A stretch of DNA of 64,000 nt from Streptomyces sp. NBC_00536 (GTDB lineage Bacteria > Actinomycetota > Actinomycetes > Streptomycetales > Streptomycetaceae). The notes beneath the pieces were generated by a model that was not told the DNA's origin, ran no database searches, and was given only the letters and a program-made list of their open reading frames with translations. Position 1 is the stretch's first letter; each line of letters starts with the position of its first letter. This document shows positions 16,720-25,677 of the stretch, in pieces. A program made the translations under genes and the position numbers. The stretch spans positions 2,108,001-2,172,000 of the forward strand of contig NZ_CP107819.1 of NCBI RefSeq assembly GCF_036346295.1, in the 5' to 3' direction.

Positions 16720-17372
16720 GCCGTGCTCGCCGCCAGGCCGCTCTCCCAGGCCCAGGCCGCGATCTCGACCCGGTTGCGGGCGTCGAGCTTGGCCTGGACG
16801 TTGGCCAGATGGGTCTTCACGGTGGAGAGGGACACGTACAGCTCGGCGGCGATCTCGGCGTTCGTCATACCGCGGGCGAGGCAGCGTACGACGTCCACCT
16901 CGCGCTCGGTGAGCGGTTCGGCGGGGCGCCGGGCGGCCACGGCGGCGGGGGTGCGGGGGGCCATTTCGCGCAGCAGCCGCACGGTGATGGCGGGCGAGAC
17001 GAGGGAGTCTCCGACGGCCGCCGCGCGGACCGCTTCAACCAGCATGGCCGGACTCGCGTCTTTGAGGAGGAAGCCCGAGGCGCCGCCGTGGAGCGCCGCG
17101 TGGACGTACTCGTCGAGGTCGAAGGTGGTGACGATGACGATGCGCGGTTTGTCGCGTCCGGCGAGTCGCCGGGTGACTTCGAGGCCGTCGAGGCGGGGCA
17201 TGCGGATGTCGAGGAGGAGCACGTCGGGCCGGTGTTCCTCGACCGCGAGGAGCGCGGCCTCGCCGTCGACCACATCGGCGAGCACCTCGATGTCGGGCTG
17301 GCTCTCCAGGATCATCCGGAATCCGGTTCTGACCATCTCCTGGTCGTCCGCGATGACCACACTGATCGCCAT
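16716..17372 (-). CDS. NarL/LuxR-type response regulator
   Basis: The 218-residue protein has a receiver domain (ISVVIADDQEMVRTGFRMIL with acidic pair Asp9-Asp10, phosphoacceptor Asp55 in LLLDIRMPRLDG, and Lys in FLLKDASP). A C-terminal LuxR helix-turn-helix follows (LTEREVDVVRCLARGMTNAEIA, then STVKTHLANVQAKL). I chose ATG 17372 because the receiver begins there; the frame stays open about 100 codons further upstream without homology. It is the first gene of the operon with its cognate kinase, sharing a GTGA overlap. The target genes cannot be read from the sequence. Confidence 0.93.
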   Translation of the reverse strand: MAISVVIADDQEMVRTGFRMILESQPDIEVLADVVDGEAALLAVEEHRPDVLLLDIRMPRLDGLEVTRRLAGRDKPRIVIVTTFDLDEYVHAALHGGASGFLLKDASPAMLVEAVRAAAVGDSLVSPAITVRLLREMAPRTPAAVAARRPAEPLTEREVDVVRCLARGMTNAEIAAELYVSLSTVKTHLANVQAKLDARNRVEIAAWAWESGLAASTA

Positions 17373-17545
17373 GCCGTGCCTGCCCCACTGTCGCCCGTCG
17401 CCGCTGGACCCTTCCCATGGGACCGGGGCGCGTGTCGGACCGCAACCGCACAGCGGACCGCGGGGAGGCGACCGCGGGGCGGGGACGGCGCTGTGCCGGC
17501 CTCGCGGTACTGCGCTCGACCTTACGTACATATGGGGCGAAGGGC

Positions 17546-17586
17546 CTCGTCCTTCCGGCCGCATCCCGCACGGCCGGAAGGACGAG
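17546..17586 (-). terminator. Perfect 15-bp hairpin after the protease gene
   Basis: CTCGTCCTTCCGGCC (17546-17560) pairs with GGCCGGAAGGACGAG (17572-17586) around an 11-nt loop. It lies about 50 bases downstream of the minus-strand trypsin-like protease gene, with a hexanucleotide repeat between, and upstream of the response regulator. It fits a terminator for the protease. Confidence 0.75.
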
Positions 17587-17600
17587 AGTCGGTGCTGGTC

Positions 17601-17634
17601 TGGATCTGGATCTGGATCTGGATCTGGATCTGGA

Positions 17635-17636
<2 letters not shown>
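17601..17636. repeat. (TGGATC)6 hexanucleotide tandem repeat
   Basis: Six perfect head-to-tail copies of TGGATC abut and slightly overlap the stop codon of the minus-strand protease gene. A second hexamer array, GGGTCC followed by four GGGTCT units (18405-18434), lies in the 5' coding end of the same gene, where it encodes alternating Gln-Thr and Arg-Thr residues. Confidence 0.9.
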
Positions 17637-18885
<1,249 letters not shown>

Positions 18886-18957
18886 GAGGCTGAAGTGGCC
18901 CAGTTCACCGGCGAGGCCGAGACGGCTCAGGCAGGACAGGCTGTCCGAGGAGGACGG

Positions 18958-19806
18958 ATGACGAAGAGCAGCGGGGGCGGCAGCCGGAACAGCCCCATCA
19001 GGCACGGCTTCCCGCACCTCACCACCATCCGCAGCGCGCTGAGCGCCCTGCACCGCCGCCTGTCGACCACCGGCATCCACGCGTACGCAACGGCCTTCGC
19101 CCCCACCGACGCCGCCTTCCCCGACACCGACGACCTGCACCTCGGCGCCCACCGCGTGGCCTCCGCCATGGTCCGCCACTTCCGGCTCCCCGACGCCCGG
19201 ATGATCATCAGCTTCCGGGAGATGGAGCACGCGGCCACCGTCGAACTCACCGCCGGGCCCGAGTACTTCATCGAGGTCAACGACCGCTTCCGCACGCACC
19301 GGCGCGATCTGGCCGCCGCCCTCTCGCACGAGGTCACGCACGTCCTGCTGCACCGCCTCGGCCTCGGTTTTCCCGACACCGCCGACAACGAGATCCTCAC
19401 CGACACCGCCGCCGCCTACCTCGGGGCGGGCTGGCTGCTGCTGGACGCCTACCGCGAGGACGCGCTCACCCACCAGAAGCTCGGCTATCTGACCCCGGAG
19501 GAGTTCGGGTACGTACTCGCCAAGCGCGGGGAGTTGCTGGGTGAGGACCTCTCAACCTGGTTCACCAGCCCCCAGGCGTACGAGGCTTACGTACGCGGAC
19601 GCGAGGAGGCCCGCCGGGACTGGCGCCGGGCCCCGCTGGCCGGGGCGGGCCTGCTGGAGCGGCGGCGCTATGCGAGGGACAAGCGGGCCGGGCAGCCGGT
19701 CAGTTTCCCCTGCCCGGTGTGCGGGCAGCGGCTGCGCGTCCCGGTGCGCGGGCGGCTGCGGGCGCGCTGCGGGGTGTGCCACACGGTGCTGGAGTGCGAC
19801 ACCTGA
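18958..19806 (+). CDS. Putative zinc metallopeptidase with C-terminal zinc ribbon
   Basis: The 282-residue protein has a zincin motif HEVTHVLLHRLGLGFPDTADNE: HExxH followed by an acidic segment that could supply the third ligand. The C-terminus carries a CPVCGQ/CGVC four-cysteine zinc ribbon separated by a basic stretch. No signal peptide is visible, so it is probably cytoplasmic. ATG 18958 is chosen for its excellent Shine-Dalgarno GAGGAGGA four bases before it. The substrate is unknown; the ribbon suggests nucleic-acid or protein docking. It is monocistronic, with a small GC hairpin just beyond the stop. Confidence 0.7.
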   Translation: MTKSSGGGSRNSPIRHGFPHLTTIRSALSALHRRLSTTGIHAYATAFAPTDAAFPDTDDLHLGAHRVASAMVRHFRLPDARMIISFREMEHAATVELTAGPEYFIEVNDRFRTHRRDLAAALSHEVTHVLLHRLGLGFPDTADNEILTDTAAAYLGAGWLLLDAYREDALTHQKLGYLTPEEFGYVLAKRGELLGEDLSTWFTSPQAYEAYVRGREEARRDWRRAPLAGAGLLERRRYARDKRAGQPVSFPCPVCGQRLRVPVRGRLRARCGVCHTVLECDT

Positions 19807-19813
19807 GCCGCAA

Positions 19814-19830
19814 CCCCGGCCCGGCCGGGG
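19814..19830 (+). terminator. Short GC hairpin after the metallopeptidase gene
   Basis: CCCCGGCC (19814-19821) and GGCCGGGG (19823-19830) are perfect inverted repeats around one base, eight bases beyond the stop at 19806. Steric limits mean the real stem is probably 6-7 bp. Weak terminator candidate. Confidence 0.4.
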
Positions 19831-19875
19831 CCACATGCCTCCGCAGCCTCCCCCGCAGCCCCCGCCGCACCCGGC

Positions 19876-20055
19876 TCACGCGTCCGAGCACCCGCATCCG
19901 CACCCGTCACCCCCGCCCCCGCAGCCGTCGCCGTCCTCATCGCCCGGCCCGCGCAGCGGAGGGCTGCCCCGGCTCCGGCTCGCCAGCCAGCCGAGCACGA
20001 AGAAGGCGACGAACGACGCCAGGACACCCCACATGATGATGGCGTTCGTGCTCAT
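19876..20055 (-). CDS. Small membrane protein with Gly/Cys-rich tail
   Basis: A 59-codon frame reads MSTNAIIMWGVLASF, then VAFFVLGWLAS (one transmembrane helix), a basic SRSRG stop-transfer, and a tail rich in Asp, Gly and Cys (DGDGCGGGGDGCGCGCSDA). The helix followed by positive charge predicts an N-out or simple anchored peptide with a cytoplasmic tail. The tail, with four cysteines spaced by glycine, could bind metal. GC-rich third positions support coding. I do not recognise a named family. It lies convergent to the metallopeptidase gene and divergent from the CAP protein gene. Confidence 0.55.
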   Translation of the reverse strand: MSTNAIIMWGVLASFVAFFVLGWLASRSRGSPPLRGPGDEDGDGCGGGGDGCGCGCSDA

Positions 20056-20189
20056 GTGCGGGGTGTGCCCGGCCGCCCGCCCCGGAACACCCCCCTCCGC
20101 GGCTTCCGCCGAGCGGATCCTCCCCGAAGGGGCGACAATGATCTCATCGCCCCTCTGACCTTCGGTGAAAATCCACGTCGAGGTGTTCG

Positions 20190-22103
20190 ATGAAACCGAA
20201 CTCTTTCGCGACGGCGGTTGCGCTTCTCTGTGGCCTTTTCATGACGGGCCCGACCTCGGCCGTTTCCGCATACGCACTCACGGCTTCAGGGCCTGCTTCA
20301 GATGTGAAATCCCCCGAGAAGTCACCCACATGCCCTTCACAGAACGCTCCGCCCGGCACGGGCTCGCAGATAAGCGACGCCGACGCCGCCAATATCGTCC
20401 GTGCGCACAACGACGCACGCCGCGAGGCCATCCAAAAATTCCATCCCGGCCTTCCGCTGGTTTCTGTGACATGGGATGCCAAGCTCGCCTGTGACGCGCA
20501 GGCTTGGGCCGATGACCCCGCATCCAGCCAGGGCGGCGGGCTCCACCACAGCAGCCGTGCCACGAATGGCAACGAGGGCGAGAACCTTTTCAACGCTTTC
20601 CCCGGGCCGGCGCAGCCCATGATGGCACTGGACCCCTCAGTGGGCTTCAGCTGGATATCCGAGAAAGCCAAGTTCGACGCCGACACTAACGCCCCGGTCA
20701 ACAGCAACTCGGCCTCCGGAACCAATTTCCACGCATGGGGTCATTACTCCCAGATGGTGTGGATGGCCCCCGAGTCGCCCACCACCACGGTCGGTTGTGG
20801 CGTGAAGGAAGACGTACCCGTGGCGAACAGCACGGGGTGGATTCTGGTCTGCCGGTACAGCGCCGCAGGCAACATCAACACGCAGCGGGCCATTCCGACC
20901 GGCGGCGGCCCGGTTCCACCGGCACCGTCATCCAAAGCGCCCTTCCGTGGCACCAGCGCTGTGTCGCAGCGGGATGGTCATCTGGACGTCTTCTGGATCG
21001 GCCCCGACGGCTCCGTCAGAACCGACTGGTGGGACGGCGCCAACGCAGCAGGCGCCTGGTCCGGCCACACCTCCTTCAACATCGCACCCCCCAACAGCGC
21101 AGCCCCCAACTCAGCGATTACCACCGTGTCCCAGAAAGCCGGCCACCTGGACGTCTTCTGGATCGGCCCCGACGGCTCCGTCAGAACCGACTGGTGGGAC
21201 GGCGCCAACGCAGCAGGCGCCTGGTCCGGCCACACCTCCTTCAACATCGCACCCCCCAACAGCGCGGCCCCCAACTCAGCCATCAGCGCCGTGTCCCAGA
21301 AGGACGGCCACCTCGACGTCTTCTGGATCGGCCCCGACGGCTCGATCAGAACCGACTGGTGGGACGGCGGCAATGCAGCCGGCGCCTGGGCTGGCCACGG
21401 CTCCTTCAACATCGCACCGGCCAACAGCGCAGCCCCCACATCAGGAATCACCACCGTGTCGCAGCGGGATGGTCATCTGGATGTGTTCTGGGTCGGCCCC
21501 GACGGCTCCGTGAGAACCGACTGGTGGGACGGCGGCAGCGCAGCAGGCGCCTGGGGCGGACATGGCTCCTTCAACATCGCCCCCGCCAACAGCGCGGCCC
21601 CCAATTCAGCGATAACCACCGTGTCCCAGAAAGCCGGCCACCTCGACGTCTTCTGGATCGGCCCCGACGGCTCCGTCAGAACCCACTGGTGGGACGGCGC
21701 CAATGCAGCCGGCGCCTGGGCAGGCCATGGCTCCTTCAACATCGCACCGGCCAATAGCGCGGCCCCCACATCAGGAATCACCACCGTGTCCCAGAAAAAC
21801 GGCCACCTGGACGTCTTCTGGATCGGCCCCGACGGCTCCGTCAGAACCCACTGGTGGGACGGCGGCAGCGCAGCAGGCGCCTGGTCCGGCCACGGCTCCT
21901 TCAACATCGCACCCCCCAACAGCGCCACCCCCAACTCAGCGATCAGCGCCGTATCCCAGAAAGAAGGCCACCTCGACGTCTTCTGGATCGGCACCGACGG
22001 ATCCATCGGAACCGACTGGTGGGACGGCGCCAGCGCAGCAGGCGCCTGGTCCGGCCACGGCTCCTTCAACATCGCACCCCCCAACAGCGCAGCCCCGCAG
22101 TAG
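20190..22103 (+). CDS. Secreted CAP (SCP/PR-1) protein with seven propeller-like repeats
   Basis: The 637-residue protein starts with a signal peptide (MKPNSFATAVALLCGLFM). A CAP domain follows at about residues 65-230: VRAHNDARREA, LHHSSRATNGNEGENLF, HYSQMVWMAP and GCGVKE, giving the His/Glu set of the CAP cavity. From about residue 258 there are seven tandem 55-residue repeats (HLDVFWIGPDGSVRT, DWWDG, AAGAWSGH, SFNIAP). Seven Trp-rich repeats fit a seven-bladed beta-propeller of the PLL/fucose-lectin kind, so it may bind glycans. ATG 20190 has GAGGTG upstream. The next frame starts 15 bases after the stop. Ligand and role are unknown. Confidence 0.85.
   Translation: MKPNSFATAVALLCGLFMTGPTSAVSAYALTASGPASDVKSPEKSPTCPSQNAPPGTGSQISDADAANIVRAHNDARREAIQKFHPGLPLVSVTWDAKLACDAQAWADDPASSQGGGLHHSSRATNGNEGENLFNAFPGPAQPMMALDPSVGFSWISEKAKFDADTNAPVNSNSASGTNFHAWGHYSQMVWMAPESPTTTVGCGVKEDVPVANSTGWILVCRYSAAGNINTQRAIPTGGGPVPPAPSSKAPFRGTSAVSQRDGHLDVFWIGPDGSVRTDWWDGANAAGAWSGHTSFNIAPPNSAAPNSAITTVSQKAGHLDVFWIGPDGSVRTDWWDGANAAGAWSGHTSFNIAPPNSAAPNSAISAVSQKDGHLDVFWIGPDGSIRTDWWDGGNAAGAWAGHGSFNIAPANSAAPTSGITTVSQRDGHLDVFWVGPDGSVRTDWWDGGSAAGAWGGHGSFNIAPANSAAPNSAITTVSQKAGHLDVFWIGPDGSVRTHWWDGANAAGAWAGHGSFNIAPANSAAPTSGITTVSQKNGHLDVFWIGPDGSVRTHWWDGGSAAGAWSGHGSFNIAPPNSATPNSAISAVSQKEGHLDVFWIGTDGSIGTDWWDGASAAGAWSGHGSFNIAPPNSAAPQ
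20961..22100 (+). repeat. Seven 165-bp coding repeats
   Basis: Units begin at 20961, 21126, 21291, 21456, 21621, 21786 and 21951, each at a GTGTCC/GTGTCG/GTATCC codon pair and exactly 165 bp apart; the last is cut short by the stop codon. Units 1 and 2 are identical over more than 100 bases, which suggests recent unequal recombination or gene conversion. Confidence 0.95.
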
Positions 22104-22117
22104 CGCAGGGAGGGTCC

Positions 22118-23191
22118 ATGGCGACTGTCGAGAACAGAACCACTGGTGAACCGGCTTTCCACGGATTGTCCGACGGCGACAGCATCGCGGTCTTCGGCCA
22201 GGGCGGATCCGTAGGCGTCCGCGGAGACGGCGGCACGTGGCACGGCGTCGCCGGCATCAGTTCGAGCACGACCGGAGGCGCCGGGGTCCACGGCAGCAAC
22301 ACCGGGGCGAGAACAAGGCCGACGGCTCGGGAGTCGTCGGGCAGAGCCTCAACGGCGCGGGCGTGTTCGGCACCAGCAAGCACGGTCCCGCAGGAGTGTT
22401 CCAGGGGAGGGTGGCGGTCAACGGCGACCTCGAAGTCACCGGGGACATCCGGCTCGTCGGCGGCGACCTCGCCGAGCTCTTCGAGACGCGGCCCGCGGCC
22501 GCCTGCGAACCGGGCACCCTCATGAGCCTCGACGAGGACGGCCGGATCGCACCGAGCGACCGCGCCTACGACAAGAGGGCCATCGGGATCGTCGCCGGAG
22601 CCGGCACCTACCGGCCGGGGATGATCCTCGACTCCGGATGCGGTGAGGGCGCCCGGCCCATCGCCATGGTGGGCAAGACCTACTGCCGGGTCGACGCCTC
22701 CTTCGGGGCGATCGAGGTGGGCGACCTCCTCACCTCGTCCCCGACCCCGAGGACCCCGACGAAGTCTGGATCGAGTTCCCGACCGGCCCCGTCACCGGCC
22801 CCATGGACGGCCGCGCGGTCCGGGAAGTCGACCTGCCCGCGAACGTGGTCCAGCGGTACGCCGGCACCGTGCTGGGCGGCTCCGTGGCAACATTTTCTGG
22901 GGGCCGGTGGACCAGCCCCGGCTCCACACCCACAACATCGTTCCGCACGGGGCGAACTACTCGGGGACGTTCACCACGGACCAGCCGCTGCGGCCCCGTA
23001 CGGCGTACCGGTTCACCGTGCAGGTCACCAACGGCTTCGAGCACCGGACCGTCCCGTCCGAGGCCACCGTCACCAGCGCCGCGAACATCATCTCGGTGCG
23101 CCAGTTCCTCGGCGCGAGCGGGGTTCCCACCCCAACCGGCCTGCGCGGCCCCCTGCACGGCGCGCACAGCCTGCGAGGCGCCATGGGCTGA
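22118..23191 (+). pseudogene. Tail-fibre-like gene, multiply frameshifted
   Basis: ATG 22118 follows GGGAGGG and opens MATVENRTTGEPAFHGLSD, with glycine-rich GVHGSNTG-type repeats. Near 22312 the coding frame shifts by one base and continues as GVVGQSLNGAGVFGTSKHG, AVNGDLEVTGDIRLVGGDLA and GAIEVGDLLTSSPTP. This is an end module I remember from actinobacterial tail-fibre or peptidase-G2-like hypothetical proteins. Near 22740 the frame changes again to VWIEFPTGPVTGPMDGRAV, and near 22890 to PVDQPRLHTHNIVPHGANYS, ending at TGA 23191. Either three indels broke one gene or fragments were joined. It follows the CAP gene closely and may have been its operon partner. Confidence 0.6.
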
Positions 23192-23413
23192 CGTCCAAAA
23201 AAAGCTCGGGCGATGGACAACATGATGGGCCGGCTGCGGTTCAGCGAGTGGGTGTAGTGGGTAGTGATACCCCGTCGCATGAGTGGACACCGGACCCGAC
23301 CTCCCGCCAGGGGGCCGGGTCCGGTCCGTTTGCCCGGGCCGTCACATTCGGCCGCCGGGATCCGTCAGTGAGGTGGCACCGACCCACCGGTGGACCGACG
23401 GAAGGACATCACC

Positions 23414-23800
23414 ATGCTGACCAACATCATGTACGTCACGCTCTACGTCACCGACCAGGACCGCGCGCTGAGCTTCTACACGGAGCAGCTCGGCCTGGAG
23501 AAGCGCATCGACTACCCGGGACCCGACGGCCGCTTCCTCACCGTGGCCGTCCCGGGCAGCCCGGTGGAACTCATCCTGTGGTCCCACGCGGCGGCCGCGG
23601 GCCAGCCGGCCGAGGTGGTGCCGAACACCACGCCCGGCCCGGTCATCCTCGAATCGGACGACCTGCTGGAGGACTTCAAGGTGCTCCGCGACCGCGGGGT
23701 CACCTTCGACCGGGCTGAACCGGAGTCGTACCCGTACGGCGTCCGCATCGAGGCCGTGGACCCCGACGGCAACCGCATCTCCCTGCGCCAGCGCGGCTAG
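23414..23800 (+). CDS. VOC-family (glyoxalase/bleomycin-resistance fold) protein
   Basis: The 128-residue protein has the paired beta-alpha-beta-beta-beta units of the vicinal oxygen chelate fold: MYVTLYVTDQDRALSFYTEQLGL, VELILWSH, PVILESDDLLEDFKVLRDRGV and AVDPDGNRISLRQ. Members include dioxygenases, glyoxalases and drug-binding resistance proteins. The terminal Glu of many metal-binding members is replaced here by the DGNRISL pattern, so catalytic activity is uncertain. ATG 23414 has GAAGGA upstream. Its stop overlaps that of the convergent DUF397 gene by two bases. Confidence 0.85.
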   Translation: MLTNIMYVTLYVTDQDRALSFYTEQLGLEKRIDYPGPDGRFLTVAVPGSPVELILWSHAAAAGQPAEVVPNTTPGPVILESDDLLEDFKVLRDRGVTFDRAEPESYPYGVRIEAVDPDGNRISLRQRG

Positions 23801-24057
23801 AGAGCCTCGACGAAGGCCGCGAAGGCGGTGCGGCCGACGGTGAACACGGGGCCGTTCGGGACCTTGGAGTCCCGAACGGCCACGAGGTGTGGCTGGGGGG
23901 CGACCTCGACGCAGTCGCCGCCAGTGTTGCCGCTGTACGAAGCCTTGCGCCAGGCGGCGGGGCCGAGCGGGGCGCATTCGACGCAGTCGCCGCCACCGGA
24001 GCCGCTGTACGACGCCTTACGCCATTGCGCACCCGCCAGGTTCAGGGTGGTATCCAT
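23797..24057 (-). CDS. DUF397 protein with duplicated motif
   Basis: The 86-residue protein contains two copies of the DUF397 signature: WRKASYSGSGGGDCVECAP and WRKASYSGNTGGDCVEVAP, followed by VAVRDSKVPNGPVFTV. DUF397 proteins are small partners encoded next to XRE/DUF5753 regulators in Streptomyces and can act with them as antagonist pairs in developmental control (BldB/WhiJ-type systems). Normal members carry one motif; this one has two in tandem, the second complete. Its ATG lies inside the 3' end of the XRE gene (41-bp overlap), so translation is coupled. Confidence 0.9.
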   Translation of the reverse strand: MDTTLNLAGAQWRKASYSGSGGGDCVECAPLGPAAWRKASYSGNTGGDCVEVAPQPHLVAVRDSKVPNGPVFTVGRTAFAAFVEAL

Positions 24058-24865
24058 AGCGCTCCTCCACTACTCGGGCAATAAGTGCCGCCGAGTCCTC
24101 CACTGAGAGCGCGTCGGCCTGCAAGCGAGCGTAACCGACCGAACGCTCCTTGATCACTTGCGGGTTGGCGGTCATGTGCCCGATGTCGTAGCTCTCGGCG
24201 TAGAAGAGGTCAGGGTCACTATCGAAGCGCAGGAGGTTGAACGACCCACGAGTTGCGCTGTGTTGGCCGGTCGAGAAGGGAAGCACCTGGATCTGCAGCC
24301 ACTGCCGGTCACGGAAGGTCAACAGGTGGCGGAGTTGCTCTCGCATCACGTCCCGGCCTCCGACCTCCCGGAGCAGCGTCGCCTCGTCCAGCACGACCCA
24401 GACCGCAGGCGGGCACTCCTGATCCAGGATGCGCTGCCGGTCCAACCGGGCCGCGACGAGGTCGTCGAGGTTCTTGGGCCGGTCGGCGCCCAGCACCGCG
24501 CGCGCGTAGGCCTCCGTCTGCAGCAGCCCGTACACCACCTGAGCCTGGTAGGTGGAGATGTACGCCGCCCTCGCCTCCAGCTTGGCGTACGCCTGGAACC
24601 AGGACGGCAGCTGGCTCCTCAATACCAGCCCCACCAGGCGGCCGAACTGCCCATCCGTGCCCAGCGCCACATCCACCCGGTCCGAGAATTCCCGGGTCGG
24701 GATCCTCCGGGTGGTCTCGATCTGCCCGACCAGGGACCCGGTGCAGTAGATGATGTCGCCGAGTTCCGTCTGCTTCAGCCCGGCAGCCTCCCGCAGACGC
24801 CGTAGCTCTGCGCCGTAGTAGTCCAGCGGAGAGGCGTCGGGATCGAGTTCGCGAATACAGACCAT
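24017..24865 (-). CDS. XRE-family regulator with DUF5753 domain
   Basis: The 282-residue protein has an N-terminal helix-turn-helix (LRRLREAAGLKQTELGDIIYC, then LVGQIETTRRIPT). A C-terminal DUF5753 effector domain follows (AYISTYQAQVVYGLLQTEAYARAVL, VWVVLDEATLLREVGG and QVLPFSTGQHSATRGSF). This is the WhiJ-like architecture that Streptomyces uses in many paralogous pairs with DUF397 proteins; the DUF397 gene overlaps its 3' end. It probably binds DNA near its own promoter. Start ATG 24865 is followed closely by homology (LDYYGAELRRL). Confidence 0.9.
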   Translation of the reverse strand: MVCIRELDPDASPLDYYGAELRRLREAAGLKQTELGDIIYCTGSLVGQIETTRRIPTREFSDRVDVALGTDGQFGRLVGLVLRSQLPSWFQAYAKLEARAAYISTYQAQVVYGLLQTEAYARAVLGADRPKNLDDLVAARLDRQRILDQECPPAVWVVLDEATLLREVGGRDVMREQLRHLLTFRDRQWLQIQVLPFSTGQHSATRGSFNLLRFDSDPDLFYAESYDIGHMTANPQVIKERSVGYARLQADALSVEDSAALIARVVEERYGYHPEPGGCAMA

Positions 24866-24976
24866 GGGCGGTCACCCCCAAGTACACGCCGTGCGGCGTA
24901 CGTTCCGGTCAGCGACCGAGCGTAACGACCCCACCGCACCCCGGTACCGGAAACCGGGCAACCGCCCACCAACGGG

Positions 24977-25636
24977 TTACGCCCTCGGCGCCGGGCAGAC
25001 CTGCCAGGCCAGGTGGTAGAGCGTGTTCACGCTCGCGTCCGTGGAGTCCATGGCCATGAAATTGGTCGAGGTCGGGCTGGACGTCCCGGCGTTCACGCGC
25101 AGCTCCGTGTTGATGTTGAAGTTGCGCTGCTCGCCACAGGGGGCCCAGACCAGGTCGGAGTACTCGGTCTTGTCGGTCGACTGCCAGTTGTCGTCCAGCG
25201 GGCCCGTGAACTGGTGGCTGCGCTGGGTCGTCTGCGGCATGCCCTGGAAGTAGTAGCCCGCGCGTTCCTGCCCCGACGCGCCGCGCTGGAGGGAGGCGAA
25301 GCCGCGGTAGTCGGCCTGGACGATCGCGTAGGTGAAGCCGGACGGCACGTGCACGCGCAGGTTGAGCTGGCAGTTCTTGCGGAAGGCGGTGGGCGGGGCG
25401 CCAGGGCCGACCTGGGCGAGGTACTCGCTGTAGGTGACCGTGAAGGCCGTGTTGTCCGGCGCGACGGCGACCTGCGCGGTGCCTTCGCGGCAGCCGGAGC
25501 CGTTGACGGTGGCGAGTTCGATCACGATCTTGTCGGGCGGGACGGTGATCGGTGTCGCGTGGGCCGGGGCCGCGGTGACGAGCAGCGCGGCGGTCGCCGC
25601 GGCGGCGAGCAGGGTTCGGGACAGGGAAGGAGACAT
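24977..25636 (-). CDS. Secreted DUF4360 protein (copy 1)
   Basis: The 219-residue protein has a classical signal peptide (LLAAAATAALLVTAAPAHA) and a DUF4360 domain: NGSGCREGTAQVAVAPDN, FTVTYSEYLAQVGPG, FRKNCQLNLRVHVPSG, YAIVQADYRGFASLQ and the paired late cysteines WAPCGEQRNFNINTELR and WQVCPAP. It is extracellular and of unknown function; the conserved cysteines probably form disulphides. AGGAG lies upstream of ATG 25636. A paralogue (25678-26334) directly precedes it with a 41-base gap, so the pair forms a tandem duplication in one operon. Confidence 0.88.
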   Translation of the reverse strand: MSPSLSRTLLAAAATAALLVTAAPAHATPITVPPDKIVIELATVNGSGCREGTAQVAVAPDNTAFTVTYSEYLAQVGPGAPPTAFRKNCQLNLRVHVPSGFTYAIVQADYRGFASLQRGASGQERAGYYFQGMPQTTQRSHQFTGPLDDNWQSTDKTEYSDLVWAPCGEQRNFNINTELRVNAGTSSPTSTNFMAMDSTDASVNTLYHLAWQVCPAPRA

Positions 25637-25677
25637 CGATGTCACTCCTGGCCGTGAGGTGGTGGTACGGGCGGGTT

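Noticed and set aside
20961..22100. Seven regular repeats as a possible CRISPR-like array
   Set aside because: Units are 165 bp, coding and in frame with no spacers; they are protein repeats.
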